The notes: a model not told the origin generated them from the letters alone. Positions 24,791 through 34,205 are shown, counted from the stretch's first letter. The stretch: DNA of 64,000 nt from G963662655 sp963666875 (GCA_963666875.2 CAXXPU010000008.1:46178-110177), one strand, 5' to 3'. Made by a program: numbers and translations.

Positions 24791-25015
24791 CTATTCCAGG
24801 TCGAGATCCGCGTCGATCGGCTCGTCCGCGATATAATCGGGGATCTCGTTATCCGCGACGTGATCCAGCGCGGTAACGGTCAGCTTCCGGTCGAATTTGT
24901 CCTTGATCGTTGTGGGGAGTTCGCTCAGGCGGCGCACTTCCAGATTGGCAAGCTGCAGGAACAAGTAGTTCATGTTATGCTTTTCGAGAAAAGTGTCAAC
25001 TTTCGGATTTATCAT
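24791..25015 (-). CDS. rpoZ: RNA polymerase omega subunit
   Basis: 74 residues starting MINPKVDTFLEKHNMNY, with GGAGG 5 nt upstream. The helical core 'NYLFLQLANLEVRRLSELP' with the short tail fits RpoZ in size, and its position right after gmk is the conserved gmk-rpoZ order. The classic 'AakRArql' motif is replaced by 'LANLEVRRL', so the call rests on the helical core, length and synteny together. Overlaps gmk by 20 nt. Confidence 0.8.
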   Translation of the reverse strand: MINPKVDTFLEKHNMNYLFLQLANLEVRRLSELPTTIKDKFDRKLTVTALDHVADNEIPDYIADEPIDADLDLE

Positions 25016-25646
25016 CCATTCCTCCGTAGAATTTATCATCAATGTTGCGATATCGGCTCACGCGGCATTCTTCCGCCCGAATAATCGATTCCACTTCCGT
25101 GATCGCCTGTTCGAGGTCGTCGTTGACCACCAGGTAATCGAAGTGATTCAGGTGTTCCATCTCCATCTTCGCGTTCTCCAGGCGGAGCACGATCGTTTCC
25201 TGCGAATCGGTTCCGCGCTTCTCCAGTCTGTCTTTCAACGTCGGCAGATCGGGCGGGATCATGAAGATGGTGACCATCGGCAGTCCGCTACGCATCACCA
25301 GAAGCGCGCCTTGCACATCGATATCGAGAATGACGTGGCGCCCTTCCAGAAGCTTGCCGGTTACGTAATCACGCGAGGTGCCGTACATGTTGCCGTGCAC
25401 CTCCGCGTGTTCGAGAAAACGTTTTTCAGAAAGCAGCCTGCCATATTCATCGCGATCGACGAAGAAGTAATCGACGCCGTTCTCTTCCTTCCCCCGCGGG
25501 GCGCGGGTCGTGTAGGAGATCGAATAGACGATCGGGATCGCGTCTTCGCTCCGGCGTTGCATCACCTGACGCAGAACCGTCGATTTGCCGCCACCGGACG
25601 GCGCGATGAGTATGATGAGAAAGCTGCTTTTGGGATATTCGGTCAT
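24996..25646 (-). CDS. gmk: Guanylate kinase
   Basis: 216 residues. The P-loop is 'APSGGGKST' (15-23), and the GMP-binding region has 'SYTTRAPRGKEENGVDYFFV'. 'VILDIDVQGALLV' and 'RLENAKMEMEHLNHFDYLVVN' follow. It converts GMP to GDP with ATP. Its start overlaps the gcvH stop by 1 base (TAATG), and its end overlaps rpoZ. Confidence 0.97.
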   Translation of the reverse strand: MTEYPKSSFLIILIAPSGGGKSTVLRQVMQRRSEDAIPIVYSISYTTRAPRGKEENGVDYFFVDRDEYGRLLSEKRFLEHAEVHGNMYGTSRDYVTGKLLEGRHVILDIDVQGALLVMRSGLPMVTIFMIPPDLPTLKDRLEKRGTDSQETIVLRLENAKMEMEHLNHFDYLVVNDDLEQAITEVESIIRAEECRVSRYRNIDDKFYGGMDDKSES

Positions 25647-26023
25647 TATTCTTCGATCATTTCCTGATAGGCTTCGGCGTCCATCAATTCATCGAGTTCG
25701 TCGGGATCGGACATCCTTACCTTGATAATCCAGCCCTTGTCGAAAGCGGATTTGTTGATCAGTTCAGGTTCGTCTTCCAGCGCTTCGTTCACGGCGATGA
25801 CTTCGCCCGAAACAGGACAGATAAGGTCTTCGACTGCCTTCACGGCTTCGACGGAACCAAAGGCTTCTCCAGCTTCGATCTCGTCATCGACTTCCGGAAG
25901 CTCCACATAGACGATGTCACCAAGCTCATGCTGCGCGAAATCGGTGATGCCGATCACAGCATTCTTACCCTCTTTCTTCACCCATTCATGGGATTCCGTG
26001 TAAAAATAACCCTTCTTGACCAT
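25646..26023 (-). CDS. gcvH: Glycine cleavage system H protein
   Basis: 125 residues. The lipoylated lysine is Lys62 in 'GSVEAVKAVEDL'. 'YFYTESHEWVKKEGKNAVIGIT' and 'ELGDIVYVELPEV' are typical H-protein strands. It shuttles the aminomethyl group between the P, T and L proteins, none of which is in the window. It leads the gcvH-gmk-rpoZ unit, with a GGAGG ribosome-binding site. A TTGACA hexamer lies at 26101-26106 (minus strand), but no convincing -10 box was found. Confidence 0.96.
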   Translation of the reverse strand: MVKKGYFYTESHEWVKKEGKNAVIGITDFAQHELGDIVYVELPEVDDEIEAGEAFGSVEAVKAVEDLICPVSGEVIAVNEALEDEPELINKSAFDKGWIIKVRMSDPDELDELMDAEAYQEMIEE

Positions 26024-26158
26024 TTGTTCCTCCAGAACGTCTTATTTTATAGAACACAGATATTTAGCGTATCGTATCAATCAAATCAACTGTTCAGTCG
26101 TGTCAAGAAATTCCTCAGAGATTTTCAAGAATGGATTTTTGATGTGAGATGTGTCGAG

Positions 26159-26322
26159 TTGGAAGAAATCAAGCAGCCAAGGATGCCTGCGTTCCATGAG
26201 AGAAAAGAGAGGCAGGCAGGGGTGTCTGCGTACCATGAAGACAGATGCGGACGTCTGCGTACCCAGAGGAAATACTTTGCTGGAGCACGGCGAACTATGT
26301 AGCGCTCGATCTCGGGGTACCC
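26159..26322. repeat. Cluster of REP-like repeats between gcvH and a cargo gene
   Basis: The 26024-26369 spacer holds no gene. It contains two copies of the RAYT-flanking family (caaggatgcctgcgttcc at 26178; aggcaggggtgtctgcgtacc at 26216), an 'acgtct' copy (26247-26266) and an inverted copy of the 'gctcgcccggaggtcgagcg' family (26299-26318), then the hairpin annotated as a terminator. Confidence 0.75.
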
Positions 26323-26353
26323 AAAATCCCCTCTCTTCGGACGAAGAGAGGGG
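26323..26353 (-). terminator. Terminator-like hairpin after the 26370-28622 gene
   Basis: CCCCTCTCTTCG (26328-26339) pairs perfectly with CGAAGAGAGGGG (26342-26353), a 12-bp stem with a 2-nt loop. On the minus strand it is followed by ATTTTGG. It lies 16 nt after the stop and resembles the repeat at 12417-12452, so a dispersed repeat may serve as terminator. Confidence 0.7.
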
Positions 26354-26369
26354 TTTGGGGTGAGTTTGA

Positions 26370-28622
26370 TTACTTTATCAGCGCCATCTTCTGGATCGCG
26401 TGACCCTTCGACGTCGTCAGTCTTGCGAAGTAGATTCCGCTGGAGACCGATTTGCCGTTGTCGTCGTGTCCGTTCCAGACGATGCCGGTTCCCGATTCGA
26501 CCTTGTCGTTGTCGAGCAGGGTACGGATGAGCTGACCTCTGACATTGTAGATGCACAGCGTCACCGGCTCGTTGTCCGGGATACTGAGCGCAATCGAGGT
26601 TTCCGGGTTGAACGGATTCGGATAGACAGCCATCGAAACGCCCGTCACCTGCGGTGCGATCGGTTCGTTGTCGTCTGCATCCATCCACAGATTGCCCATT
26701 CCGCCGTAAGCGCCCATATCGGTCGCCAGCGTACCCATTGCAGGCCAGAGGGGCAGTCCGGGATTATCCGGATCTTCCACGTCCATATTGTCGCTTTCGG
26801 GATCTCCCGCGTCGATACACGGAGAATCTTCCGAGAGATACCATTCTGCGACAAGCAGATCATCGACAACACCGTATTCGGATGTCGGGTTGGAGAACAA
26901 CGGATCCGCATCGATGTTACCGTCGCCTTCAAAGCCACCGGAGATACAGTTGTAGGTGGCGTAGAAGTCGCCCAGCAGGTCGAGCAGCGGCTCGCCTTCG
27001 CCGATGATGATGTTGTTGACCATTTCCATATCCGAGCGATACAGGAATATTGTCGCGCCCGAACTACCTGAGCAGAGGTTGTTTGCGATCGTGTTATTGA
27101 TCAGAACAGGCGCTGAGAGTTCGCGCGCACTGATGGCCCCGGACTGATTCGCCTGGTTGTTCACGATGATGTTGTTCATCAGCACGGGGTTGGATGTCTC
27201 CATACCGATCGCGCCAGCGAGCGAGCCACCGTTGTTGTTGCCGAAGAAACAGCCGTTGATCGTGACATCGCCGGCGTTCAGCATCTGAATCGCGCCGCCG
27301 CCGTCCGAAGCGTTGTTGTACATGAATCGGCAATTATCGATATCGACGCCCGATTCCTCGATATACACCGCACTCTCCTGCGCATTGTAGAATTCGCAAT
27401 TGTTCAGGATCGAGGTGCTTTCTGTCGCGGAAATGAAATCGATACCGGCCCACGGATTGCGATCCATCTCGTTGAAGATGATGGGATCGCCGTCACTCGC
27501 ATCCGCGAGGAGCGTGCCGTTGATAATCATCCCGATACCGGTCTGACCCGATATCACGGTTCCCGGCTCGATAACGAGCTGAGACCCCGCAGGAACGGTC
27601 ACGTCTCCGATCAAATGGTATTCCCCGTACTGGGGATCCCAGTGACCGGCCAGCGTTCCGTAAACATTGCCGGCATCCATGACATAGATATAGTCTTCGA
27701 TCGTGATGTTGTCGGTTTGCTCGCCATCGGAGACCGTCAAACTGACCGTGTAGGTTCCCGGTTCTGTGAAGACCCATGCCGGATCTTCTTCTTCGCTGTC
27801 GATCGAACCATCATTATCGAAGTCCCATTCCCATGAGACCAGTCCGCCCGGAGGCATCGAGAGGCTTGTAAACTGTACGCTGAGCGCCGGAGGTCCGGAG
27901 ATGACATCCGACGTGAAGTTCGCGCCGAACTGCATCAATTCGCTCATCGCAGCCTGATGAATCGTGTGGTCGCTGCTGGTGGTTTGGATCAGCACGACAC
28001 CCCTCAGATCATCGACATCGTCATATTCGAAATCAGCACCCAGCGTAGCCGAATAGGTGCCGGTGTCGCCGTTGAGAGAAAGATCGAAGTCCTGAGCCTC
28101 ATAACGACGCACGACGCAGAAGTAGTCGTCGGTGTATCGCTGTGTGACGATGAACATGATCTTGTTGTTCGATGTCGTGATATCTGCCGTGAGGGTCACA
28201 TCAGCCTGAATCAGGAAGTTATCCGGATCGGACTGGGTAAACACCATTTCGATTTCGGCAGGAGCATCGTCGTCAATGATCTGATTGTACTTAACTAAGT
28301 AGCGGGGGTAGGTCGTTCCGCCACCGACATCCTCGAGATAACCACCAAATTGCGCATGCGGGATTCCGCTCACGCCGTACATGCTTCCACGAGCACTGTA
28401 GTTCGGGCTCGTGGGACACGTCGCTTCGCTGGTTCCTCCGTTCCAGATAAGAGGAATAACATTCGTTTGTTCCTCGGATAATTGAAGCAGCCCAGACCGA
28501 GCTGCGGGGCAGTAGCCGCACCATGTCTGCGTAAACACTTCACCCACTACCTCGATCTGTGTGGCAAGGGCGAGCGACGCAGAAAGGAGCAGCATGAAGA
28601 AGATGACTAATCTTCTGACCAT
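26370..28622 (-). CDS. Secreted multidomain protein: thioredoxin-like CGYC domain, PKD, beta-helix, FlgD-like C-terminal domain
   Basis: 750 residues. A signal peptide (1-20) is followed by a thioredoxin/Omp28-like domain with Cys35-Cys38 in 'TQTWCGYCPAARSG'. A PKD domain lies at about 245-330 (VSWEWDFDNDG, GTYTVSLTVSDG). Right-handed beta-helix repeats run from about 345 to 600 (NNIIVNNQ, INNTIANN). The C-terminus from about 665 is the FlgD-like/type IX sorting-style domain 'VYPNPFNPETSI...GQLIRTLLDN...NGKSVSSGIYFARL'. It is probably exported to the surface. The gene is a diverged tandem paralogue of 28716-30962. The substrate of the CxxC is unknown. The domain layout is read directly; export by a type IX-like route is inference. 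Confidence 0.88.
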   Translation of the reverse strand: MVRRLVIFFMLLLSASLALATQIEVVGEVFTQTWCGYCPAARSGLLQLSEEQTNVIPLIWNGGTSEATCPTSPNYSARGSMYGVSGIPHAQFGGYLEDVGGGTTYPRYLVKYNQIIDDDAPAEIEMVFTQSDPDNFLIQADVTLTADITTSNNKIMFIVTQRYTDDYFCVVRRYEAQDFDLSLNGDTGTYSATLGADFEYDDVDDLRGVVLIQTTSSDHTIHQAAMSELMQFGANFTSDVISGPPALSVQFTSLSMPPGGLVSWEWDFDNDGSIDSEEEDPAWVFTEPGTYTVSLTVSDGEQTDNITIEDYIYVMDAGNVYGTLAGHWDPQYGEYHLIGDVTVPAGSQLVIEPGTVISGQTGIGMIINGTLLADASDGDPIIFNEMDRNPWAGIDFISATESTSILNNCEFYNAQESAVYIEESGVDIDNCRFMYNNASDGGGAIQMLNAGDVTINGCFFGNNNGGSLAGAIGMETSNPVLMNNIIVNNQANQSGAISARELSAPVLINNTIANNLCSGSSGATIFLYRSDMEMVNNIIIGEGEPLLDLLGDFYATYNCISGGFEGDGNIDADPLFSNPTSEYGVVDDLLVAEWYLSEDSPCIDAGDPESDNMDVEDPDNPGLPLWPAMGTLATDMGAYGGMGNLWMDADDNEPIAPQVTGVSMAVYPNPFNPETSIALSIPDNEPVTLCIYNVRGQLIRTLLDNDKVESGTGIVWNGHDDNGKSVSSGIYFARLTTSKGHAIQKMALIK

Positions 28623-28715
28623 CCAGTTCCTCCTTACTTTGCTGTTACATTATGTTTCACACAATGAAAACATTCTATCTCAGTGATTCTTCAAAGATCA
28701 ATTCGCGTTTTCGCG

Positions 28716-30962
28716 TTATTTGATGAGCGCCATCCTCGTGGTGACGGTACGTTTCCCAGCAGTCATCCGCGCGAAATACACACCGCTGGACACGGATTTG
28801 CCGGTACTATCGATACCCTTCCAGGTCATGCCCGTCGTCTGCGGCTTCTCGTTGTCCAGAAGGGTAATGACCTTCTGACCCCGGATGTTGTAGATCGCCA
28901 GCGATACAGGCTGCTGACTCTCCTGCGCACTCAGTTGAAGCTGGATGGTCGTCTCGGGGTTGAATGGATTGGGATACACGTGCAGTCCAATCACATCTGC
29001 CGGTGATACGATCGTCTCTTCGTCGTCCGTATCGACAAACGGAGCGCCAGCGCCACCGTACGCGCCCATATCGTTGGTCAGACCGCCCATAGCAGGCCAC
29101 AGCGCGTAACCGGGGTTGTCCGGATCTTCTACGTCGTTGAATTCTTCCGTCGGATATCCAGCATCGATACACGGCGATTCTTCCTGCAGGAACCATCGAG
29201 CGGAGAGGCCGTCGTAATCGGCGCCGCTACCTTCCGAAGGCATGGTGAACAGCGGATCGACGTCGATGTTCATGGTTCCTTCCCAGCCGCCCTGGATGTT
29301 GGTGAAATCGACCGTGGGTGTACTGGTGAGCGCGAAGAGCATGGAACCTTCACCGCGGACGATACAGTTCATGATCTGCGGAGAAGCGTTGTACGTGAAC
29401 AACGCACCGCCCGATGCACCGGTGATGCTGTTGTTCGCGACAGTGTTGTTGTTGAATGTCGGCGCACTTCCACTCTTGAAAATCGCCGCGCCGGCCGAAG
29501 AACCGGTGTTGTTCACGAAGATATTGTTCGTGATTTCGGCGGACGATGTCATCAACTGAATCGCGCCGGAGTTTCCCGTACTGGTGTTGTTTGCGAACAA
29601 ACATCCCGTGATCGAGACATCGGAAGTGCTGACCAGATCGATCGCAGCCGGCACGCTGGTGCTGTTGTTGCCGTAGAACCAGCAACCATCCACTTCGAGC
29701 GGAGCGCCATCCACCGCGATCGCGCTGTGCGTAGCGCCGGTGAAGCGGCAGTTCGTGAACTCGTTGTCCTGATTCGTGTAGCGAATCTTGAAGCCTTCCC
29801 AGCTCCCTTCAGAAGCGGGACCGAACATGATGGGATCGCCATTGCCCGCATTGGCGACGATCCTGCCGTTCACTTCGAACAACGCGTCATTGGAAAGGAT
29901 GATCTCGACTCCAGGATCGATGGTCAAGACCTGTCCATCCGGCACGGAAACATCCCCCACGATCTCGTACGGGCTGTAGGTCGTAACCCAGCTTCCGGCG
30001 ACCGGTCCGGAGACGTTGCTGCCGTTGGTTACCGTGATCAGACCTTCTGCAGTTGTTGTCGAGGATTCATCGGCCGTGTAGATGGTCAGGCTCACATCGT
30101 AGGTTCCCGGTGTGTCGTAGATCCAGAAGGTGTTCTCTTCTTCACTGTCGATCGTGCCGTCGCCGTTGAAGTCCCATTCCCAGGCGGTGATTTCGCCAAC
30201 CGGGAACGAGTGGCTCACGAAGCTGACCGTCAAGTTGGCGGGGCCCGAAGTGATACTGGGGCTGATCACGGCAAGCGTGCCTGTGAACATCGTCGAAACC
30301 GCCTGATGCACCTTACGGGTACCGGACATGGTTTGAACAACAACGATCGCGCGAAGACCCATCAAATCCCATGTGGGATCAAGCTCGACCGGATGCTCAT
30401 AGTAGCCGGTCTCGCCGGTTTCGTTAAGGCTGAACGTCTCGTCTCCATACTCTACGACGGTGCAGAAATATTCCTCTGTAAACGCGTAGGTGAGTATGTA
30501 GATGATGCGATTGTTGGTCGTTGTGATATCGCCGGTGAGTTCGACGTTCGCCATGATCGCGAGCTGACCGGAATTGTTGGTCCCGAGCTCGATATCGATA
30601 TCGAGCGGGGAGTTGTCGTTTATGATGTTGTTATAAGCGCTCCGGTAGTACGGATACATGTTCGTACCACCACCGCCTACGTTTTCGGTTCCGCCGAAAT
30701 ATGCGTCCGGTAGTCCGTCAACACCGTAAAATGAATAACGTGAATTGTAATTGGGACTTGGATGGTCTCCATCGCCTTCCCAAATGAGAGGAACGACATA
30801 ATCGTGTCCCTCGTATAAATCTCGAAGCCCAGACCGAGCATCAGGACAATAAGGGCACCATACTTCGGTGAAGACCTCCGCCAGTACCCCAATCTGCGTC
30901 GCCTGCAAGAGCAACGCCGACAGAAGCATCAGCAGGAGGAGCAGTAGTCGATTGGATTTCAC
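28716..30962 (-). CDS. Secreted multidomain protein: thioredoxin-like CPYC domain, PKD, beta-helix, FlgD-like C-terminal domain
   Basis: 748 residues from GTG 30962, which has AAGGAGG 6 nt upstream; the longer frame to 31031 lacks a ribosome-binding site. The signal peptide is MKSNRLLLLLLMLLSALL. Cys36-Cys39 lie in 'FTEVWCPYCPDARSG'. The PKD domain is near 250-335 (ITAWEWDFNGDG), the beta-helix spans about 345-610 (NNIFVNNTG, FNNNTVANN), and the C-terminal domain is 'VYPNPFNPETTIQLQL...GQKVITLLDN...GKSVSSGVYFARM'. It shares order and many residues with the neighbour at 26370, pointing to tandem duplication followed by divergence, including the redox dipeptide (GY versus PY). Probably a surface redox or adhesion protein. 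Confidence 0.88.
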   Translation of the reverse strand: MKSNRLLLLLLMLLSALLLQATQIGVLAEVFTEVWCPYCPDARSGLRDLYEGHDYVVPLIWEGDGDHPSPNYNSRYSFYGVDGLPDAYFGGTENVGGGGTNMYPYYRSAYNNIINDNSPLDIDIELGTNNSGQLAIMANVELTGDITTTNNRIIYILTYAFTEEYFCTVVEYGDETFSLNETGETGYYEHPVELDPTWDLMGLRAIVVVQTMSGTRKVHQAVSTMFTGTLAVISPSITSGPANLTVSFVSHSFPVGEITAWEWDFNGDGTIDSEEENTFWIYDTPGTYDVSLTIYTADESSTTTAEGLITVTNGSNVSGPVAGSWVTTYSPYEIVGDVSVPDGQVLTIDPGVEIILSNDALFEVNGRIVANAGNGDPIMFGPASEGSWEGFKIRYTNQDNEFTNCRFTGATHSAIAVDGAPLEVDGCWFYGNNSTSVPAAIDLVSTSDVSITGCLFANNTSTGNSGAIQLMTSSAEITNNIFVNNTGSSAGAAIFKSGSAPTFNNNTVANNSITGASGGALFTYNASPQIMNCIVRGEGSMLFALTSTPTVDFTNIQGGWEGTMNIDVDPLFTMPSEGSGADYDGLSARWFLQEESPCIDAGYPTEEFNDVEDPDNPGYALWPAMGGLTNDMGAYGGAGAPFVDTDDEETIVSPADVIGLHVYPNPFNPETTIQLQLSAQESQQPVSLAIYNIRGQKVITLLDNEKPQTTGMTWKGIDSTGKSVSSGVYFARMTAGKRTVTTRMALIK

Positions 30963-31113
30963 TCCAGCCTCCTTGGTATTTGTTTTATTGTTACTTTCGT
31001 GCAACACATATCTTCGTTTTGACTCCGTCAAAGCCGATTATCCACTAACATAATTTCGTCATGCCGAAATTACAACGTTCACGGGTATCGTTTTCGCTAC
31101 GCGAAAGCCGAAC

Positions 31114-32487
31114 CTATTTAAGAAGCAGCATCTTCTTGGCCGGCGTGTTTGTCTCGCCCTCGAGACGATAGTAATACACACCGCTGGTTACATCGTTCGA
31201 ACGATTGTCCTTACCGTCCCAGGTAACCTTACCTTCGCCCTGAACGGTTGCAAGAGCCGAGAAGCTTCTCACTTCCTGGCCCCTGACGTTGTAGATCACG
31301 AGGCGGGTGTTTTGACGAACATCACTCGGCAGGGCGAAATGGATTGTCGTTTCCGGGTTGAACGGATTGGGCATGTTCTGATCGAGCGTCGCGCCGACGT
31401 ACGGTACGGTATCGTCACCCGCTGCGTTACCTGTCTCGTAGGTGAAATTGATGGTCTGCGTTTCGCCATGAGCAGGCTGAATGATGAAATTGAAATCCGC
31501 GTTTCCGTTCGAATCGATATTCGGGATATTGAAGTCGAACGCCATGGATTCACCGGCTCCGAGCGTGAATTCCCAAGGAGCAGGATGGCATCCGCCTTCA
31601 CCGGCTTCGGTGACATGGCAGAACATGATCATCCAGCTCTCCGGCGCCGAGATCACTTCGATCGATGCGGTAAAGGTTGTCTCGCTGCCGAAGTTCTTTA
31701 CGTAGAAGTGCTCGCTCTCGTACTGGTACATTTCGTCTTCGTAGGCGGGGCCAGTCACTGCGGTATCAAACGGTACGCCGATGCGATATGCGTTTTCAGG
31801 CACCGTATAGGTCGATGCCGTCTGCACGATCGAATGATCCGCATTCTGGACGTACACGATCGCATAGAGATTCGTGAGCGCCCAGCCGGTTTCGATGGTG
31901 AAGGTATCGTTGAATGTCTGCTCCGTTTCCTGACCCGTGATGGAAATGTCCTGCGCAAGAATCTGACGCGTAACGTGCTCCATGCCGGTGATTTCATCCT
32001 CTATCAGAACGAAGCGAATCGTGCCGCCCGAGATTTCGTACGTATCGGAAAGCATCGTGACCGTCACCGCGATGTTGCCGTTCGAAGTATCGAATTCGTC
32101 GATCGCAATATTGATGGGAGACGCGTCGAATTTCGCCGCCTCGACCATCGCGGAGTAATCCGTTCCGTCCGCGACCGTGGTTCCGCCACCAACGATCGTG
32201 TCGATTCCGTTGAACACGGCGGTCGGCAGATCGGTCATCTGATAGAGTTCGATCATTGCTTCGGTGTCCTCGTTGCCGTAATCGCCATTGAAATACTGTG
32301 CAGAAACCCAGTACGATTGATTATACGCTGCATCCGTTGCAGCGATACCGTCCTGCGCATCCTGTTCCTGAGCGGCGGTCAGATCGTTTCCGATTTCCGC
32401 CATCATGATTTTCGGCGTCGCCGTGAATGTGGCGAACAATCCGATAATCATCAAGCTTAAAATTATCATCAAATTCACACGCTTCAT
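31114..32487 (-). CDS. Secreted Omp28-like protein with FlgD-like C-terminal domain, no CxxC
   Basis: 457 residues from the ATG at 32487, with GGAGG upstream. After a signal peptide (MKRVNLMIILSLMIIGLF), the region 'AYNQSYWVSAQYFNGDYGNEDTEAMIELYQMTDLPTAVFNG' follows the thioredoxin-like/Omp28 pattern, including a cis-Pro-like 'LPTAVFNG', but the CxxC is absent. A middle Ig-like part (about 260-360) precedes the sorting-style C-terminus 'MPNPFNPETTIHF...VTSGVYYYRLEG'. It looks like a redox-inactive relative of the flanking CxxC proteins. Two Cys (CHVTEAGEGGCHP) in the Ig-like part may form a disulphide. Confidence 0.82.
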   Translation of the reverse strand: MKRVNLMIILSLMIIGLFATFTATPKIMMAEIGNDLTAAQEQDAQDGIAATDAAYNQSYWVSAQYFNGDYGNEDTEAMIELYQMTDLPTAVFNGIDTIVGGGTTVADGTDYSAMVEAAKFDASPINIAIDEFDTSNGNIAVTVTMLSDTYEISGGTIRFVLIEDEITGMEHVTRQILAQDISITGQETEQTFNDTFTIETGWALTNLYAIVYVQNADHSIVQTASTYTVPENAYRIGVPFDTAVTGPAYEDEMYQYESEHFYVKNFGSETTFTASIEVISAPESWMIMFCHVTEAGEGGCHPAPWEFTLGAGESMAFDFNIPNIDSNGNADFNFIIQPAHGETQTINFTYETGNAAGDDTVPYVGATLDQNMPNPFNPETTIHFALPSDVRQNTRLVIYNVRGQEVRSFSALATVQGEGKVTWDGKDNRSNDVTSGVYYYRLEGETNTPAKKMLLLK

Positions 32488-32518
32488 TGTATCCTCCAGT
32501 GTATTATTATCTAAGTAC

Positions 32519-32655
32519 TCACCCCAACCCTCCTTCGATACGGACTTCGTCCTACTCAGGATGACACGCATGCGGGCGAGGCAGTTGTAGATATGCTCGC
32601 CCGGAGATCGAGCGCTACGGTCTCTCCGGGTGGGCGGACGTCCCCGTCCGCATCT
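32519..32655. repeat. Repeat block between cargo gene and beta-barrel gene
   Basis: 32519-32570 holds a 'cctccttcgatacgg...ctcaggatgaca' unit related to 12515-12575. 32595-32618 is a copy of 'gctcgcccggagatcgagcg'. 32630-32652 is an inverted copy of the 'gcggacgtccccgtccgc' palindrome. A short 'tctatcttctaacttc' direct repeat follows at 32665-32698. No gene. Confidence 0.7.
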
Positions 32656-32699
32656 CCTTCTCCATTCTATCTTCTATCTTCTAACTTCTATCTTCTAAC

Positions 32700-34196
32700 T
32701 TAAAACGTCGTCGTCATTTCGAGCAGTACGCCCTCGAATGCCGACTGCTGTCTGCAGATGCCGTTACGGCAAACCTTGCCGCCCTTCTGCTTGCCTGCGA
32801 ACAGCGTAAAACGCGTATCGTCGGTGATGGGCGCGGAGACTTCTCCACCGACCCACCACGGAGCCTTATCGATGTCGCCAACCTCTTCGTATTCGGTCTC
32901 GGCCATCAGCGAAAGGTTCCAGTCGCCAATCGCCATATCCATCTGAAGAAGCGGTTCATTGTGTTCTTTTTCTATCTGCCCGTCCTTCTTGCTGATCATC
33001 TCGTATTCTCCGCGAATCATGACCGGCATTTCAGCAATATAGAAATCGAAGCTCAGCGCCGGCGTGACTTCCTTCTCCCATGTTTCGTTGACGTCGTTGA
33101 GATACTCGAGATGCTCGTAGTCGGCGGTGATTGTGTACGACTCGAACTCGTGCTTACCTTGCAGGAAAAGATTCGCCTGCTTGTAATCGTCGTCCGAGCT
33201 CCACGCCTCCGCGTAATTGACCACCACTTCCGACGCGTAATCCGGTACAAACCGCACTTCGCCCATGATGCCTTCTTCGTCCTCGCCCGGCTTGAGACCG
33301 CTATCGGTGAGGGGTTCGTCGGCGTGATTCATGGTGGGGATGTCCTGAAGCGGTTCGACGCTGTCGGTGCGGTAGTTGAAATCTTCGTACTTCTTGTAGC
33401 CGCCGGTAATGGTGAACATCGGCACATAAACCGTCACCGTGCTGTAGAGGCCGTTGCCATCGCGATCATCCACGAGCAGCTCGGTCTCTTTCATCTTCGC
33501 GTATTCGGCATAGAAATCAATGAAATCCATGTTGAAATTCACGCGACCGCCGACGGTAGTCAGTTTTGAATACTTGTCTGTTTCAGCGTTGGTATTGGGA
33601 TCGATCACCGTATGACCCTGGCGCAATCCGAGAAGCGTCATTCCCAGGCGTAATTGCTTGATGGGCTTGATTTCAAGGTCGGCGCCGGAAACGATATCAT
33701 TCTTTTCCTCGCCGTCACGGTCGATCGGATACGCGGCATACATGCCCTGAACAGTCAGGAATTTCTTGCTATACTTCGCTTTCGCGCCTTCGAGCCGGGT
33801 GTCGTGATCGAGGTCGTCGTCCTCCCAGCTTCGGAAGGTCATCCCGGAACCGTAAGAGCCGTCCATCGTACCGGCGTGAACCATCATCTCTTCGGTCTCA
33901 TACGCGATCCAGCGCTCGTCCCATTTGTAGTAGATATCCTCGTCTTCAAGCTGATCCACCATCTCGCCTTCGTAGCTGCTGTACTCGGGATATCCGCCGA
34001 TGAACGCCATGCCGAAGGTGAAATTCTTGTAATTCAGCCGGAACGAGAAATCATCTTTGAAATAGTGCTTCAGTGAATCGCCTTCCGCTTCGCGATAACG
34101 GTATTCAATCTCGTTGACACCGGAGACGGAGAATGACTCCTCAGCGAAGATCGTTACAGAAGCTACAACCAGCAATATCAGAATCAGATATTTCAT
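32700..34196 (-). CDS. Outer-membrane beta-barrel protein, DUF6029-like
   Basis: 498 residues with a signal peptide (MKYLILILLVVASVTIFAE) and then alternating amphipathic strands rich in Tyr, Glu and Asp that end in a terminal Phe, as expected for an outer-membrane barrel. The C-terminal 'GGKVCRNGICRQQSAFEGVLLEMTTTF', with its two cysteines, matches the end of DUF6029 proteins found in FCB bacteria. It lies between the cargo genes and the thioredoxin genes on the same strand, only 9 nt from the TlpA-like stop region. Role unknown; a barrel partner or receptor of the redox proteins is an inference from context. Confidence 0.75.
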   Translation of the reverse strand: MKYLILILLVVASVTIFAEESFSVSGVNEIEYRYREAEGDSLKHYFKDDFSFRLNYKNFTFGMAFIGGYPEYSSYEGEMVDQLEDEDIYYKWDERWIAYETEEMMVHAGTMDGSYGSGMTFRSWEDDDLDHDTRLEGAKAKYSKKFLTVQGMYAAYPIDRDGEEKNDIVSGADLEIKPIKQLRLGMTLLGLRQGHTVIDPNTNAETDKYSKLTTVGGRVNFNMDFIDFYAEYAKMKETELLVDDRDGNGLYSTVTVYVPMFTITGGYKKYEDFNYRTDSVEPLQDIPTMNHADEPLTDSGLKPGEDEEGIMGEVRFVPDYASEVVVNYAEAWSSDDDYKQANLFLQGKHEFESYTITADYEHLEYLNDVNETWEKEVTPALSFDFYIAEMPVMIRGEYEMISKKDGQIEKEHNEPLLQMDMAIGDWNLSLMAETEYEEVGDIDKAPWWVGGEVSAPITDDTRFTLFAGKQKGGKVCRNGICRQQSAFEGVLLEMTTTF

Positions 34197-34205
34197 ATCG
34201 CCATC

